From Lucinisca nassula (lineage: Eukaryota > Mollusca > Bivalvia > Lucinida > Lucinidae): a stretch of DNA of 64,000 bases. The position numbers were made by a program, and so were the translations under genes. Positions 10,565-21,436 of this stretch are shown in pieces. The stretch spans positions 148,054,082 to 148,118,081 of the forward strand of contig OY757015.1 of assembly GCA_963580285.1 (NCBI GenBank), given 5' to 3'. Each line of letters starts with the position of its first letter. The stretch's first letter is position 1. A model generated the notes under the pieces. That model saw only the letters and a list, made by a program, of their open reading frames with translations. It had not been told where the DNA came from and did not search any database.

Positions 10565-10770
10565 GAGATGTCATTGAGATGAAATGACATGTCAGTCCCT
10601 GCCGCCCAAAAAACCGAAAGGGCTTATATGAAGGGACGGTCCATTCGCACCACTTTACCTGGGCACCCTCTATATAAGTGGTTTACCAGTACTCATATGC
10701 GGTCGGTTTCGGCTCTGTGTGGAAGCATCATGCAGATCAATCTATTTCTCCAAGCCCCGATGGGCGGGGT
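10565..10770 (-). mobile_element. SINE family A, copy 3 (3' tail missing)
   Basis: Contains GATGAAATGACATGTCAGTC through AAGCCCCGATGGGCGGGG. The tail portion with GTTGACGGGGACGTTAAAC is absent. Confidence 0.75.
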
Positions 10771-10810
10771 CATAAATCCGATGCTTTACCACTGCACCAC
10801 AGCACCCCAT

Positions 10811-10996
10811 CCGATTTTGAGTGAAATGATATCCCAAGTCCTGTCGCCCAATGAAACTATGCATGGACGGTCCGACTCGCACCACTTTGCCAACGGTCTT
10901 AACGGTTTACCAGTACTCACGTGCGGTCAGTTTCAGCTCTGCGTGGAAGCACCATACAGCCCAAACTATTTCTCCAAGCTCCGAAGGGTGCCCCCA
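10811..10996 (-). mobile_element. SINE family A, copy 4 (3' tail missing)
   Basis: Second truncated copy in the same orientation, 40 bp after copy 3. The two share the same truncation point, so a local tandem duplication is possible. The 141-codon frame at 10589-11014 spans both SINEs and is not a gene. Confidence 0.7.
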
Positions 10997-11095
10997 CCCC
11001 ACTTCATGAAGTAAAGATGGCCCACGATAGTGTTGTGTTGTGGTTTTACGACCCAGTCTATAGCTAAGATTTTGTCGACTAGTAAGTTTAAGAGC

Positions 11096-11396
11096 CATTA
11101 CAAAACACGCCTATACAAATACATTGTTAATTTTACCGCCGTAAAAATTCAAAATTTAAGATGAAAAAAAAATGTGATATTTTTCTTATTTTTACTCAAA
11201 GTATAGATTGTAGGTACAAGTATAGATTGTGAGTACACGTTAGAACCGCCTCATCGAGGCGGTTCTAACGAGTACCCACAATCTATATTTTAGAGCGGAA
11301 ATGAGAAAAATAAGGTTTATCCTTGTAAAATCCAATTTTACTGTATAAAAATGCTGGTCAAGGTGGTCGCAATTAAATACGCGTGTTTTCGTAATG
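11096..11396. mobile_element. MITE family A, copy 5
   Basis: Symmetrical termini CATTACAAAACACGCC / GCGTGTTTTCGTAATG, and a perfect middle palindrome CGTTAGAACCGCCTC / GAGGCGGTTCTAACG near 11228-11268. Confidence 0.85.
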
Positions 11397-11817
11397 CATA
11401 ATCTTGTGAGTAAAACATTGAAAAACATTAGGTTCTCATTTGCCTGAAATATGAAACAAACCAGTCTGAAAAAGTTATTATGACTTCTTGAACGTCCCGG
11501 CAGGTCATGCACCATTGCTAAAACAAATTATTTGTTACCCGGATAAAGCCTGTCTTAGATCCTCCAGCCATTACTCAAACTATCAAACTATCAGGAGACG
11601 TGAAACATGGTAGGTTATTAATGTTTTGTTTAAATTTATTTTGTTTGAAATAAATGTACAATACGGCAATGTTTCAGAATGGGCCTTGCAATTAATGGGA
11701 AGAAGCAGAGTTACATTGTTGGTTTAAAAATATTTCATTATTCATGAGATGCGTGGTATATGGTATAGCATGATTGGTACAGGAGTTATAATAATAATAA
11801 TAATAACAACAGCAATA

Positions 11818-11848
<31 letters not shown>

Positions 11849-12616
11849 AGTACAAAATTAGTACAAAACTAATCTCCCTTGCGGCCCTCAAATATTTACA
11901 AATTTACAGAATAAATGACACCCATACTGTATAAAAGCATGCACAAATGCATACACACCAAAGTAGATAATTAGTGAGTGAGTGAGTAATGAGTGAGTGG
12001 AGTGGAGTGGAGTGGAGTGGAGTGAGTGAGTGAGTGAGTGAGAGTGAGTGAGAGAGACATTAAATATATACAAGAGTAAAAGATTTCAAGAAACTGATGA
12101 ATGATCAAATAAATGGAATGATACACAAAATGCACGCATACCTCATTCACGGACACACCAAAATATACAGTGTTCTCTTAGATTGAGCTTATAGTTGCCT
12201 GGAATGTTGTTAACTTTTCATCCATTTGATGCACCTAGAATGAAATGATTAAATAGAGGGTGCATGTTTAACTTGGGTAGGGAGACTGACCCAAATGATG
12301 GGCCCTGAAAAAGCCATACTGCCCTTGTACAACTCTGTCTTGGGTTTAGGTAGAACGAAATTATCTGCTGCCATTGAGCGCAATATGTGCGTTTCTGTAC
12401 CATCAAGATTAAGTTGCTGGTGCCTTGAAAAAAGGTTGACGGCTATAAGAACGTCATCTCCTGAGCGCCTTTTTTCTTATTTTTTTCTTTTATACTGCAA
12501 TGAAATTCCGCTAGTATTAATACCACCTAAAATTAAGACAACTGATGATTTTAAAGCATATTAGAATGTTACAGTTACATATTCTTTGTGTTGTCTGCAT
12601 CAAGTGTGCTCTAGTG
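11397..12616. repeat. Non-coding stretch with two microsatellites
   Basis: An (AAT)n-like run lies at about 11789-11839 and a (GAGT)n/(GAGTG)n run at about 11972-12058. The rest shows no gene or repeat I recognise. Confidence 0.7.
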
Positions 12617-12687
12617 GAAGACCATCTGTGGGACTGTTCAAAAGTGGTCTGTTAGACCACTTTTGAACAGTCCCATATGTGGTCTTC
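12617..12687. repeat. 71-bp near-perfect hairpin
   Basis: Arms of about 34 bp (GAAGACCATCTGTGGGACTG... and its complement) around a 3-base GTT loop. The arms differ at few positions, so it would fold strongly as RNA or cruciform. No family relative seen in the window. Confidence 0.8.
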
Positions 12688-12722
12688 ATATAGGAATTTT
12701 ACTGTGCCTGATAAAGCTTTTA

Positions 12723-15287
12723 TCGACTTAATTACTCAGTAGACCTCTGATAGTGTTGTAGACATATTGAGTCGATACTCCTCTGCATAGTGAGTAGACA
12801 TATTTAGTCGGTACTCCTCTGCATAGTGTTGTCGACATAATTACTCGGTACTCCTCTGCATAGTGTTGTAGACATAATAACTCGGTACTCCTCTGCTAGT
12901 ACTGTCGACATAATTACTCGGTACTCCTCTGCATAGTGTTGTAGACATATTTAGTCGGTACTCCTCTGCATCGTGTTGTCGACAAAATTACTCGGTACTC
13001 CTCTGCATAATGTTGTCGACATAATAACTCGGTACTCCTCTCCATAGTGTTGTCGACATAATTAATTGGTACTCCTATGTATAGTGTTGTCGACATAATT
13101 ACTCGGTACTCCTCTGCATAGTGTTGTAGACATATTTTGACGGTACTCCTCTGCATAGAGTTGTCGACATAATTACTCGGTACTCATCTACATAGTGTTG
13201 TAGACCTAATTACTCGGTACTCCTCTGCTAGTGCTGTCGACATAATTACTCGGTACTCCTCTGCATAGTGTTGTCGAAATAATTACTCGGTACTCCTCTG
13301 CATAGTGTTGTAGACATAATTACTCAGTACTCCTCTGCATAGTGTGATCGACATAATTACTCGGTACTCCTCTAAATAGTGTTGTCGACATAATTACTCG
13401 GGACTCCTCTGCAAAGTGTTGTCGACATAATTACTCGGTACTCCTCTGCATAGTGTTGTCGACATAATTGCTCGGTTCTCATCTACATAGTGCTGTAGAC
13501 ATATTTAGTCGGTACTCCTCTGCATAGCGTTGTAGACCTAATTACTCGGTAATCCTCTGCTAGTGACGTCGACATGATTACTCGGTACTCCTCTGCATTG
13601 TGTTGTCGACATAATTAGTCGGTACTCCTCTGCATAGTGTTGTCGACATAATTACTTGGTACTGCTCTGGATAGTGTTGTCGACATAATTATTCGGTACT
13701 CCTCTGGATAGGGTTGTCGACATAATTACCCGGTACTCCTCGGCATAGTGTTGTCGACATAATTACTCGGTACTCCTCTTGATAGTGTCGTCGACATAAT
13801 TACTCGGTACTCCTCTGCGTAGTGTTGTCGACATAATTACTCGGTACACCTCTGCAAAGTGTTGTCGGCATAATTACTTAGTAATACTTTGCATAGTGTT
13901 GTCGACATAATAACTCGGTACCTATCTTCAAACTGTTTTCTACATAATTGCTCGGCACTCCTCTGCATAGTGTTGTCGACATAATTACTGAATACTCCTC
14001 TGCATAGTGTTGTCGACATAATTACTAGGTACTCCTCTGAATGGTGCTGTCGACATGATTACTCGTAACTCCTATGCATAGTGTTGTCGACATAATTACT
14101 CGGTTCTCCTCTGCATAGTGCTGTAGACATATTTAGTCGGTACTCCTCTGCATAGTGTTGTAGACCTAATCAGTCGGTACTCCCCTGCTAGTGATGTCGA
14201 CATAATTACTCCTCTGGTCGACATAATTACTCGGTACTCCTCTGCATAGTGTTGTCGACATAATTACTTGGAACTGCTCTGGATAGTGTTGTCGACATAA
14301 TTACTCGGTACTCCTCTGGATAGGGTTGTCGACATAATTACCCGGTACTCCTCTGCATAGTGTTGTCGACATAATTACTCGGTACTCCCCTAGATAGTGT
14401 CGTCGACATAATTACTCGGTACTCCTCTGGATAGTGTCGTTGACATAATTACTCGGTACTCCTCTGGATAGTGCTGTCGACATAATTACCCAGTACTCCT
14501 CTGAATGGTGCTGTCGACATAATTACTCGGTACTCCTCGGGATAGTGTCGACGACATAATTACTAAGTACTCCTCTGCAAAGTGTCGTCGACATAATTAC
14601 TGAATACTCCTCTGCATAGTGTTGTCGACATAATTACTTGGTACTCCTCTGCATGGTGCTGTCGATATAATTACTCGGTACTCCTCTGCATAGTGTTGTC
14701 GACATAATTACTCGGTACACCTCTGCAAAGTGTTGTCGGCATAATTACTCAATAATACTTTGCATAGTGTTGTCGACATAATGACTCGGTACCTATCTGC
14801 ATAGTATTTTCGACATAATTGCTCGGCACTCCTGTGCATAGTGTTGTCGACATAATTACTGAATACTCCTCTGCATAGTGTTGTCGACATAATTACTCGG
14901 TTTTCATCTAAATGTGTTGTCGTCATAATTACTCGGTACTCCTCTGCATAGTGCTGTCGACATAATTACTCGGTACCAATCTGCATAGTGTTGTCGACAT
15001 AATTACTCGGTACTTCTCTGCATAGTGCTGTCGACATAATTACTGGGTACCCATCTGCATAGTGTTTTCGACATAATTGCTCGGACCCCTCTGCATAGTG
15101 TTGTCGACATAATTACTGAATACTCCTCTGCATAGTGTTGTCGACATAATTACTCGGTACTTCTCTGCATAGTGCTATCGACATAATTACTGGGTACCCA
15201 TCTGCATAGTGATGTCGACATAATTATTCGGTACCCATCGGCATATTGTTGTCATGAAGAGTCGGTATTCCTCTGCATAGTGTTGTC
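12723..15287. repeat. 37-bp minisatellite, about 69 units
   Basis: The unit core is GTCGACATAATTACTCGGTA followed by CTCCTCTGCATAGTGTT; period 37 bp measured between GTCGA at 13236 and 13273. The SalI palindrome GTCGAC is kept in most units. Variant units recur in the same order about 629 bp apart (13493 and 14121) and 871 bp apart (13837 and 14708), showing higher-order structure. The minus-strand open frames here are translations of the repeat. Confidence 0.93.
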
Positions 15288-15536
15288 AGTTTCTTTCCGT
15301 TCCGTTTTCCTATACACACGATGCCGGTCCGATCTGATCCAGAAGCTGAAGCTTGTATTTTCTATCCGATTTACCGTGTTGAAAACTTCTTCTGCTTCCG
15401 CCAAATCGAACGGCCCACTTCTAGTTTCAGAAGAATTTTGCGCAGAAGCACGAAGAAGAAGATGGTCACGTGATCGTTCACCTTAAAAACAATAGCGTTC
15501 TACTTGGCGATGACAAATGAATGAAATTGTGAAACA
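15288..15536. other. Non-coding stretch
   Basis: Short plus-strand frame at 15280-15486 without recognisable motif; treated as non-coding. Confidence 0.4.
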
Positions 15537-15953
15537 CGAGGCCCTTGCCAATATGCTCACCAGAGCTCAGAGGGGCACGGCCAACTGGCAACCATGTATT
15601 TTAATAAACCATGGAAAACCTGCGCCCAAGGACGCTACAGATAAAATTTGGACCCAATCAGTCTAGTGACTTCAGAGGTTTGATATTGCTTGAATGTGTT
15701 GTTGCAAGACAACAGACGACAATTGACAACTGCCTATCCGTGGCAAAAATCATATGGCAGATATAACATTATTTAAGGAACATTTCTATGAAAGTTTTAT
15801 AATATATCTTGAAAGGTTAAAATGTCATTTTTCAATTTCCCCCATTATAAGTCAATGGAAAATCTTAACTTCCAATAGCAACCAAACGAAAGAGTCACAT
15901 TTCATAAAAAAACAACAACAAAAATCAAACAAACAATAAAAAACAAACAAAAC

Positions 15954-15990
<37 letters not shown>

Positions 15991-16507
15991 CCTGTAAAGG
16001 CAAATATGGTAAATATTTTCATTAAGTCTCAGCCTCATAGAGCATATGGTTTCTGAGGTGATGATATTTAAGGGGTTTTTTTGGTTTGTTTTTTTTTCAT
16101 TCTGGTTCCCATGGCTACTTGCAAACATAAGCAGTAGGCCTAAAATCATATGGCAGATAGATGATTGCTTAAGAAACATTTCTATGAAAGTTCTGTCAAA
16201 ATATCTGCAAAGGCTTGGCAGTTAATGCCATTTTTTTCAATTTTCCGCATTATAAGTCTATGGAAAATCTAAGTTGCCATAGCAACCAAACTAATGAGCC
16301 GAATTTCATAAAAATACACAAACTTTCAATCCTTCAGCCCAATGATGCCACAGATAAAATCTGAGCTCAATCGACCCAGTGGCTTCAGAGGAGATGTTGC
16401 TTAAGAGCGTTGACGAAAGACGACAACAACGACGGCGACGGACGACGACGACGGACAACTGCCTATCCTATAAGCTGTCCCGGAGCCTTCGGCTCTGGTG
16501 AGCTAAA
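15537..16507. mobile_element. Pearl/Helitron-like element with about two tandem core units
   Basis: Left edge GCTCACCAGAGCTCAGAGGG; right edge GGAGCCTTCGGCTCTGGTGA, a hairpin next to the end. Between them a core of a few hundred bp is repeated: ATCATATGGCAGATA at 15750 and 16147, CATTATAAGTC near 15844 and 16249, GACAACTGCCTATCC near 15726 and 16454. An (AC)n tract at 15957-15986 and AT-rich filler lie between the cores. The class is inferred from this architecture. Confidence 0.6.
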
Positions 16508-17051
16508 AAGCCAAAACTGAGAGCAACATGTATTTGAATCTATTTAAGTTACATTCAAATAAATGTTACCCTCTGTGAAACTCGCCCAATTTGACTTGGT
16601 TGCCGTCGTGAACGTTGCATTCCATCGTTCTGCATATAAAAATATGTCGCGATCTGAACAAATATACTACAGCTATTCAATTTTATCTATTTAGTGAGAA
16701 TAAAAATGAGTAGCTGTTGTATGTCTGTCCACATCGAGACAGATTTTATGTGCAGAAGAATGGAATGCAACGTTCAACATCATGGGGGCGGCCATTACTA
16801 TTTCCTCCTATTATCGGGAGAGCTTCATTTGAATGTGTCGACCTTTGATTTTCCAACTTCCGTTTTTTTTTTCGGCATGTTCGATTTGTTTTCGTTCTTC
16901 CATCTTCTACATGTCTTCTGTCACGTGGTTTCACGTCTCCTATCACGTGATTTTCCGCTTCCAGAAGCCGGTCAGTAATAAGCGAAATTTGCATAGGAAT
17001 TTGCAAATGCATCTCATTGACAGGATACAAACGCACAGGATAAGGAATTGT
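16508..17051. other. Non-coding stretch
   Basis: Overlapping short frames on both strands at 16694-17066; no motif, splice context or repeat recognised. Confidence 0.4.
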
Positions 17052-17668
17052 TCCCGCTCAGGTTAAGGAAGAAAATGGCGGAATCGGCATCACATGTGCA
17101 GGTTTATTGTTGTTCTAGATCTCGTGTTGTGGTTACTAATCAATACGGCTGTTCACATTAGCTTCACAGAAGACACATTTTATTCACTTATTTATCTTCG
17201 ATGGTCCGAATTCGACAGTTATTGTCAGTCAAACGGAGAACCGGACAGAGTGGAGCTACTGACCACGAAATCTCATTATTTTACATGAAACGCTCTTCTG
17301 GGAAGATGGCATGCACTTTTTCGTTGGTTGTAGACATACACATGATAAATGGGACTGTTGCAAAAACGATTTAAGGAAAATTTGAAATTGGAAGACCCAC
17401 AGTGAGAAATCATAGATCCATTTTCAATACAACGCCCACGGACAAGGCAATGGGTGCAACGCATATGATAAGACACACAATTTTCCGGGGAAAATGGTAG
17501 TTGTATGGTCGTAGCAATAGTAAATTTCCATCTCAGATTAGGTTTTCCGATATTAATAATTAGTCCTACATAGTTTAAAGCACCAATTGTGACCTTTAGG
17601 AAACGTTCAAAGTTTGTGTGCCTTGTCTTGGCATGTGCATTGCTCTGGTTCTAGCAATATAATCATCC
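17052..17668. repeat. Left arm of a large inverted repeat
   Basis: About 615 bp matching, in reverse, 19684-20279 with scattered substitutions and small indels. It starts at CCGCTCAGG and contains ATGGCGGAATCGGCATCACA, GTTCTAGATCTCGTGTT and the CATGTGCATTG stretch. In minus reading both arms keep an open segment with SYHMRCTH..RGRCIENG and SPIYHVYVYN. Either the long terminal inverted repeats of an unclassified element of 3.2 kb, or an inverted duplication. Confidence 0.75.
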
Positions 17669-17889
17669 CCTATGGAGAATGGATTGGGTTCATCGAGATA
17701 ATGAATTAGAGAAGTTATATTAAAGTCCATGCAGTATTTCTGGTAGAAAATTGTATGTTTGTTCTTTTGGCTGAAAATGAGGTAGATAACTTCGCCAAAT
17801 TCGTGAGACCTACATATTGCATGGTCATTAAAGGGCCTGATATGATTTGGCTCCTTTTCGGCCCCACTCAAATCCTCTTCAGTTTGCAT
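17596..17889 (-). CDS. Unidentified open frame (97 codons), possibly from the inverted-repeat element
   Basis: Starts at an ATG (MQTEEDLSGAEKEP) and ends in the left arm. The composition is protein-like rather than low complexity (HAICRSHEFGEVIYLIFS, FNITSLIHYLDEPNPF), but I recognise no domain, signal peptide or membrane segment. Only its last quarter lies in the repeated arm. It could be a decayed internal gene of a long-TIR transposon, or chance. Low confidence. Confidence 0.25.
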   Translation of the reverse strand: MQTEEDLSGAEKEPNHIRPFNDHAICRSHEFGEVIYLIFSQKNKHTIFYQKYCMDFNITSLIHYLDEPNPFSIGDDYIARTRAMHMPRQGTQTLNVS

Positions 17890-18809
17890 CGATTCGTTTG
17901 CTTACAGGCTTAGTTAATGGAAACATACAGAAACAAATAATTTCGTCTTCATGTATTTTCAGAATAACTTGACTTTTGATGTGTCTGTATTGAGTTAATA
18001 AATTATGACGAAAATAGTAAGAAAAGTATGACATAAGAATATCCCTTCGAAAGAAAAAGACAATAGAAAGTGCCTATGGAAGCACCTGGTTAAAGGTTTC
18101 AATTGGCGCATTAATATATCAGGTACCACTGCTAACCACTTGTACACTAAGTGAGTCGTATCTAGTTACCCCACCCACTTGCATAATCATAGTGATATAC
18201 GAAAAAATGAAAAATTACAGGATCAAAATGAAACAGGTACCAAATTATTTCTTGGGTTCTAACTGAGAAAATGATTAGTTACAAATATATATTTATCTTT
18301 ACTATGAACGGAGTTATGGCAATTTTATGCTGAAATTTCTGAGAATGAATAAAAATTAATTTATGAAAATTAAAAAGTAAACACAGAGTCCACATTTCAT
18401 TTTTTTTTATATTTTCACCACATGTTAACATATCAAAACTGTATCTGTATACAAAATATAAAGTATGCACAAGCAAGGCTAGGCTTGTATATTTTGAAAT
18501 TTTTCAATTTTGGTCAAAATCAGCTGGGGGTAGGCGTAAAGCCATGGTAAAAAAATACCTTATTTGTGAATGACCAAACACTTTTATCGATTTGTTTTTC
18601 TTTGAAGTTGTATCTTTTTATTAAACTTAATTTGGCCATCACCATAAAACATTTATGAAACAAATATTCAGGGTGTGTGTGTGGGGAGGGGGGGGGGTGC
18701 AGATATAATGGGAAATCTTACCAGGCGCTTTGCGCGCAGTTCGTCGTCGGATACAAGGCTAATATCAAACTATGCCGTACGGTACATGTATTGGTAACTA
18801 AATTTTTAT
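17890..18809. other. Interior of the inverted repeat, left part
   Basis: AT-rich, no gene recognised. A G-rich run lies at 18676-18699. Confidence 0.4.
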
Positions 18810-19100
18810 GCCGGCCTCGGTAGCTCTGTCGGATGTGCGTCTGACTGGTGATCAAGAGGACGCGGGTACGATACCTGCCGGGGTCGGCAACATTCTTTCG
18901 TGGAGAATGATCATGAAACCTTTTCCACGGCCATTCTCTACCTTCCGCTGATTCAAGAAGGGCAGTTATCAATTTCTGGCGAAAGAATGTGCACTGTACT
19001 GGTTAACCGCTTACGTATACGCTTGCCCAGGAAAAATGTGGATAGGTAAACTGACTGGATCAAAAATGACCTAAAATAGTGTTGACTGGGCCATTAAACT
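18810..19100 (+). mobile_element. tRNA-derived SINE
   Basis: tRNA-like head GCCGGCCTCGGTAGCTCTGT with an A-box-like region and a B-box-like GCGGGTACGATACC at about 18862-18875. A body of about 190 bp ends in AATGACC...GTGTTGACTGGGCCATTAAAC, the same 3' end type as SINE family A and the LINE at 1-1082. No target duplication could be read. It sits inside the large inverted repeat. Confidence 0.75.
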
Positions 19101-19683
19101 CCATTACAAGAAATAAGGAAGTTTATCCCAAATAATCTTCGGAACACATCCTAAGAAGGGTTTGTTTTACAAAATCCTAAAAATATGCCGTGGGTCCATG
19201 AAAAATATCACAATGTATACACAAACAACGAAAACCAACACTTTAAGTGTGAAAAGGGTAATAAGGAAAGCAAGGAAACATGACCAGTCAACAAATCAGG
19301 CAGTCAGTTAACCAAGTGCTAATTGATCTTGTCTTCCAACAAGTTTAAACAAAAACATTAATTTTATCTATTTTTGTATAGTTATCAATTATTATGTGTT
19401 TGCTACTAACGATTTTGGCCAGTCAGAATAGCACAGGCTTAAAGATATAGTTTAAAAACAAAATAAAATTTCTAATGATTAAAATCTTCTTTAAAATGTT
19501 CCCTCCACAATCATTACTGAAAACAAACCCATAACAATAAATTGTCAGTTTGCATTGGACATTATATTAACCTGGCCAAACTGTCCTACCCAATATTTTT
19601 GCTGGCCAAATTGTCCATGATCAAATCATCCGGGCCAAATCGTCCTAGATTCATAGTGTGTGTGTGTGTGTGTGTGTGTGTTG
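19101..19683. other. Interior of the inverted repeat, right part, with a (GT)n tract
   Basis: A (GT)n run at about 19656-19681 is followed by a G run to 19696. Otherwise no feature recognised. Confidence 0.5.
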
Positions 19684-20279
19684 GGGGGGGGGGGGGTATA
19701 TTGCTAGGACCAGACCAATGCACATGCCAAGACAAGACTCAAAACTTTGAACGTTTCCTAAAGGTCACACTTGGTGTTTTAAACTATGTAGGACTAATTA
19801 TTAATATCGGAAAATGAAATGGAAATTTACTAGTACTACGACCATACAACAACCATTTTCCCCGGAAAATCGTGTGTCTTATCATATGCGTTGTACCCAT
19901 TTCCTTGCCCGTGGGCGTTGTATTGAAAATGGAACTAGGATTTCTCCCTGTGGTCCTTCCAATCTCAAATTTTCCTTAAATCGTATTTGCAACAGTCCGA
20001 TTTATCATGTGTATGTTTACAACCACCAAAAAAGTGCATGCCATCTTCCCAGATGAGCGTTTCATATAAAATAATGCGATTTCGTGGTTGAGTAGCTCCA
20101 CTGTGTCCGGTTCCTGACGAATTCGGACCACCGAAGATAAATTTTTGAATAATATATGTCTTCCGTGAAGCAAATGTGAGAAGCCTTATTGATTAGTAAC
20201 CATAACACGAGATCTAGAACAACAACAAACCTGCACATGTGATGCCGATTCCGCCATTTTCTTCCTTATCCTGAGCGGA
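19684..20279. repeat. Right arm of a large inverted repeat
   Basis: Inverted partner of 17052-17668. The plus-strand frame at 19814-20056 (SYHMRCTHFLARGRCIENG...) is the counterpart of the minus-strand frame at 17276-17476. Amino-acid differences between the two are modest. Confidence 0.75.
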
Positions 20280-20319
20280 AAAATTTCCTTAGCCTGTGTG
20301 TTTGTTCCTTACCTCGCGT

Positions 20320-20620
20320 GCGTGCCTTTACCAGTGTGAGGTTTATTGTCTCCAGCGTAAATCTGCGCTTTCAACCTGTACGGCGACCAAAAGGCAAGAA
20401 AGTGCCAAAGACACTGGCTGTCTCTAAACTGAAACAAGACAGCTAGAGGCAGCATTCATCAATGATATCTGCAGCCGTATCCAGATGCATTAAAACTCAG
20501 TTCAGACGATCCGCAGGAGAAAAGGAGTCGTCAGAGACACCGTTCACTCTTCAGCATCTCGTAAACTCCAACACAGTTTTGACGGGAATGACGAACCCAT
20601 CCGGCGACTCCTAGAAGAGA

Positions 20621-20658
<38 letters not shown>

Positions 20659-21080
20659 CGCACACACTTGTCTAGCCTACCACATGTACACATAACGAGG
20701 TAGTTGGTGTGTGGTGCGTGTCCGTCTGTGTGTTATATGTACATGTAAAAACATATAGAGGTATTTCTCAAATGCACACACAGTACAGCATTGCCCTACT
20801 GAGATATGGAAGAATCCTGGCTGAGCATCACGGCTGAGGAAATCCAGTCCTGCGCAGATTGAAAAGATATGAAGAAGTTCTTTAATACAATAAAGACAGT
20901 AGCTGGTCCTCAGAGCTAAGGATCTACCCTCTCGTCAATGCAGGTGGAACTAGTCTTCTGTCTGACAAAGAAATATGATTGGCTAAACAGTTTGATAGTG
21001 TCCTTACTAGGCAATCATCTTTCACTGATGAAGCTATCAATAAGCTATCACAGTCGCAAGACTGAACAACTGCCATTCAA
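20320..21080 (+). pseudogene. Decayed LINE ORF2 fragment (endonuclease to RT linker)
   Basis: In broken frames: LRFQPVRRPKGKKVPKT, then SFDGNDEPIRRLLEEKH (20574-20620), a (CA)n expansion at about 20622-20663, then AEEIQSCAD.KDMKKFF and TIKTVAGPQS. Finally GGTSLLSDKE and FDSVLTRQSSFTDEAINKLS appear in another frame. This order matches the linker of common metazoan LINEs often mis-annotated as craniofacial development protein-like. Multiple stops and frameshifts. Confidence 0.75.
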
Positions 21081-21284
21081 GTTGTGGAGAAAGGGTTTAT
21101 TGTATCGATTTATGATCATTGCCTTCACTTCTATTCAAAACTCAGAAGTCCTGAAAAGGGCAGGAATGCAGAGTGAACCTGCTCTCGGTTAAGTTGGTCA
21201 GGCAAAGTTACCAGGCTGCCCGAGGAACGTTTGCCAATGAAAATCCTCTGATGGACAACCTCTCCCATGGCGGACAAGGACGCC

Positions 21285-21436
21285 TTCAAATAAAAATCAA
21301 AAATGAGTTCCTTTAAGAGCAATGAAAACATTATAAGAAAGAAGATGGGCCATACTACGTAGTTTCGGCTAATAAAGCCTCATCAGTGGCCCTGAGATGA
21401 TCCGGCAACGAAAGCCAGAGGAAACATACTGCAAAC
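21285..21436 (+). repeat. Family N repeat unit (TAGTTTCGGCTAATAAAGCC), split by family C elements
   Basis: ATGAGTTCCTTTAAGAGCAA...TACTACGTAGTTTCGGCTAA...GAAACATACTGCAAA. The unit resumes at 23402 after the family C inverted pair. Other units: 23545, 23936 and (diverged) 33866-34050. Confidence 0.7.

Noticed and set aside
10589..11014. 141-codon ORF as a gene
   Set aside because: It runs through two SINE fragments.
12914..13156. Open frames on the minus strand of the minisatellite as a repetitive protein
   Set aside because: They follow the repeat, break at indels and differ among blocks; nothing supports translation.
12723..15287. CRISPR-like array
   Set aside because: Units are contiguous 37-mers without unique spacers, in animal DNA: a minisatellite.
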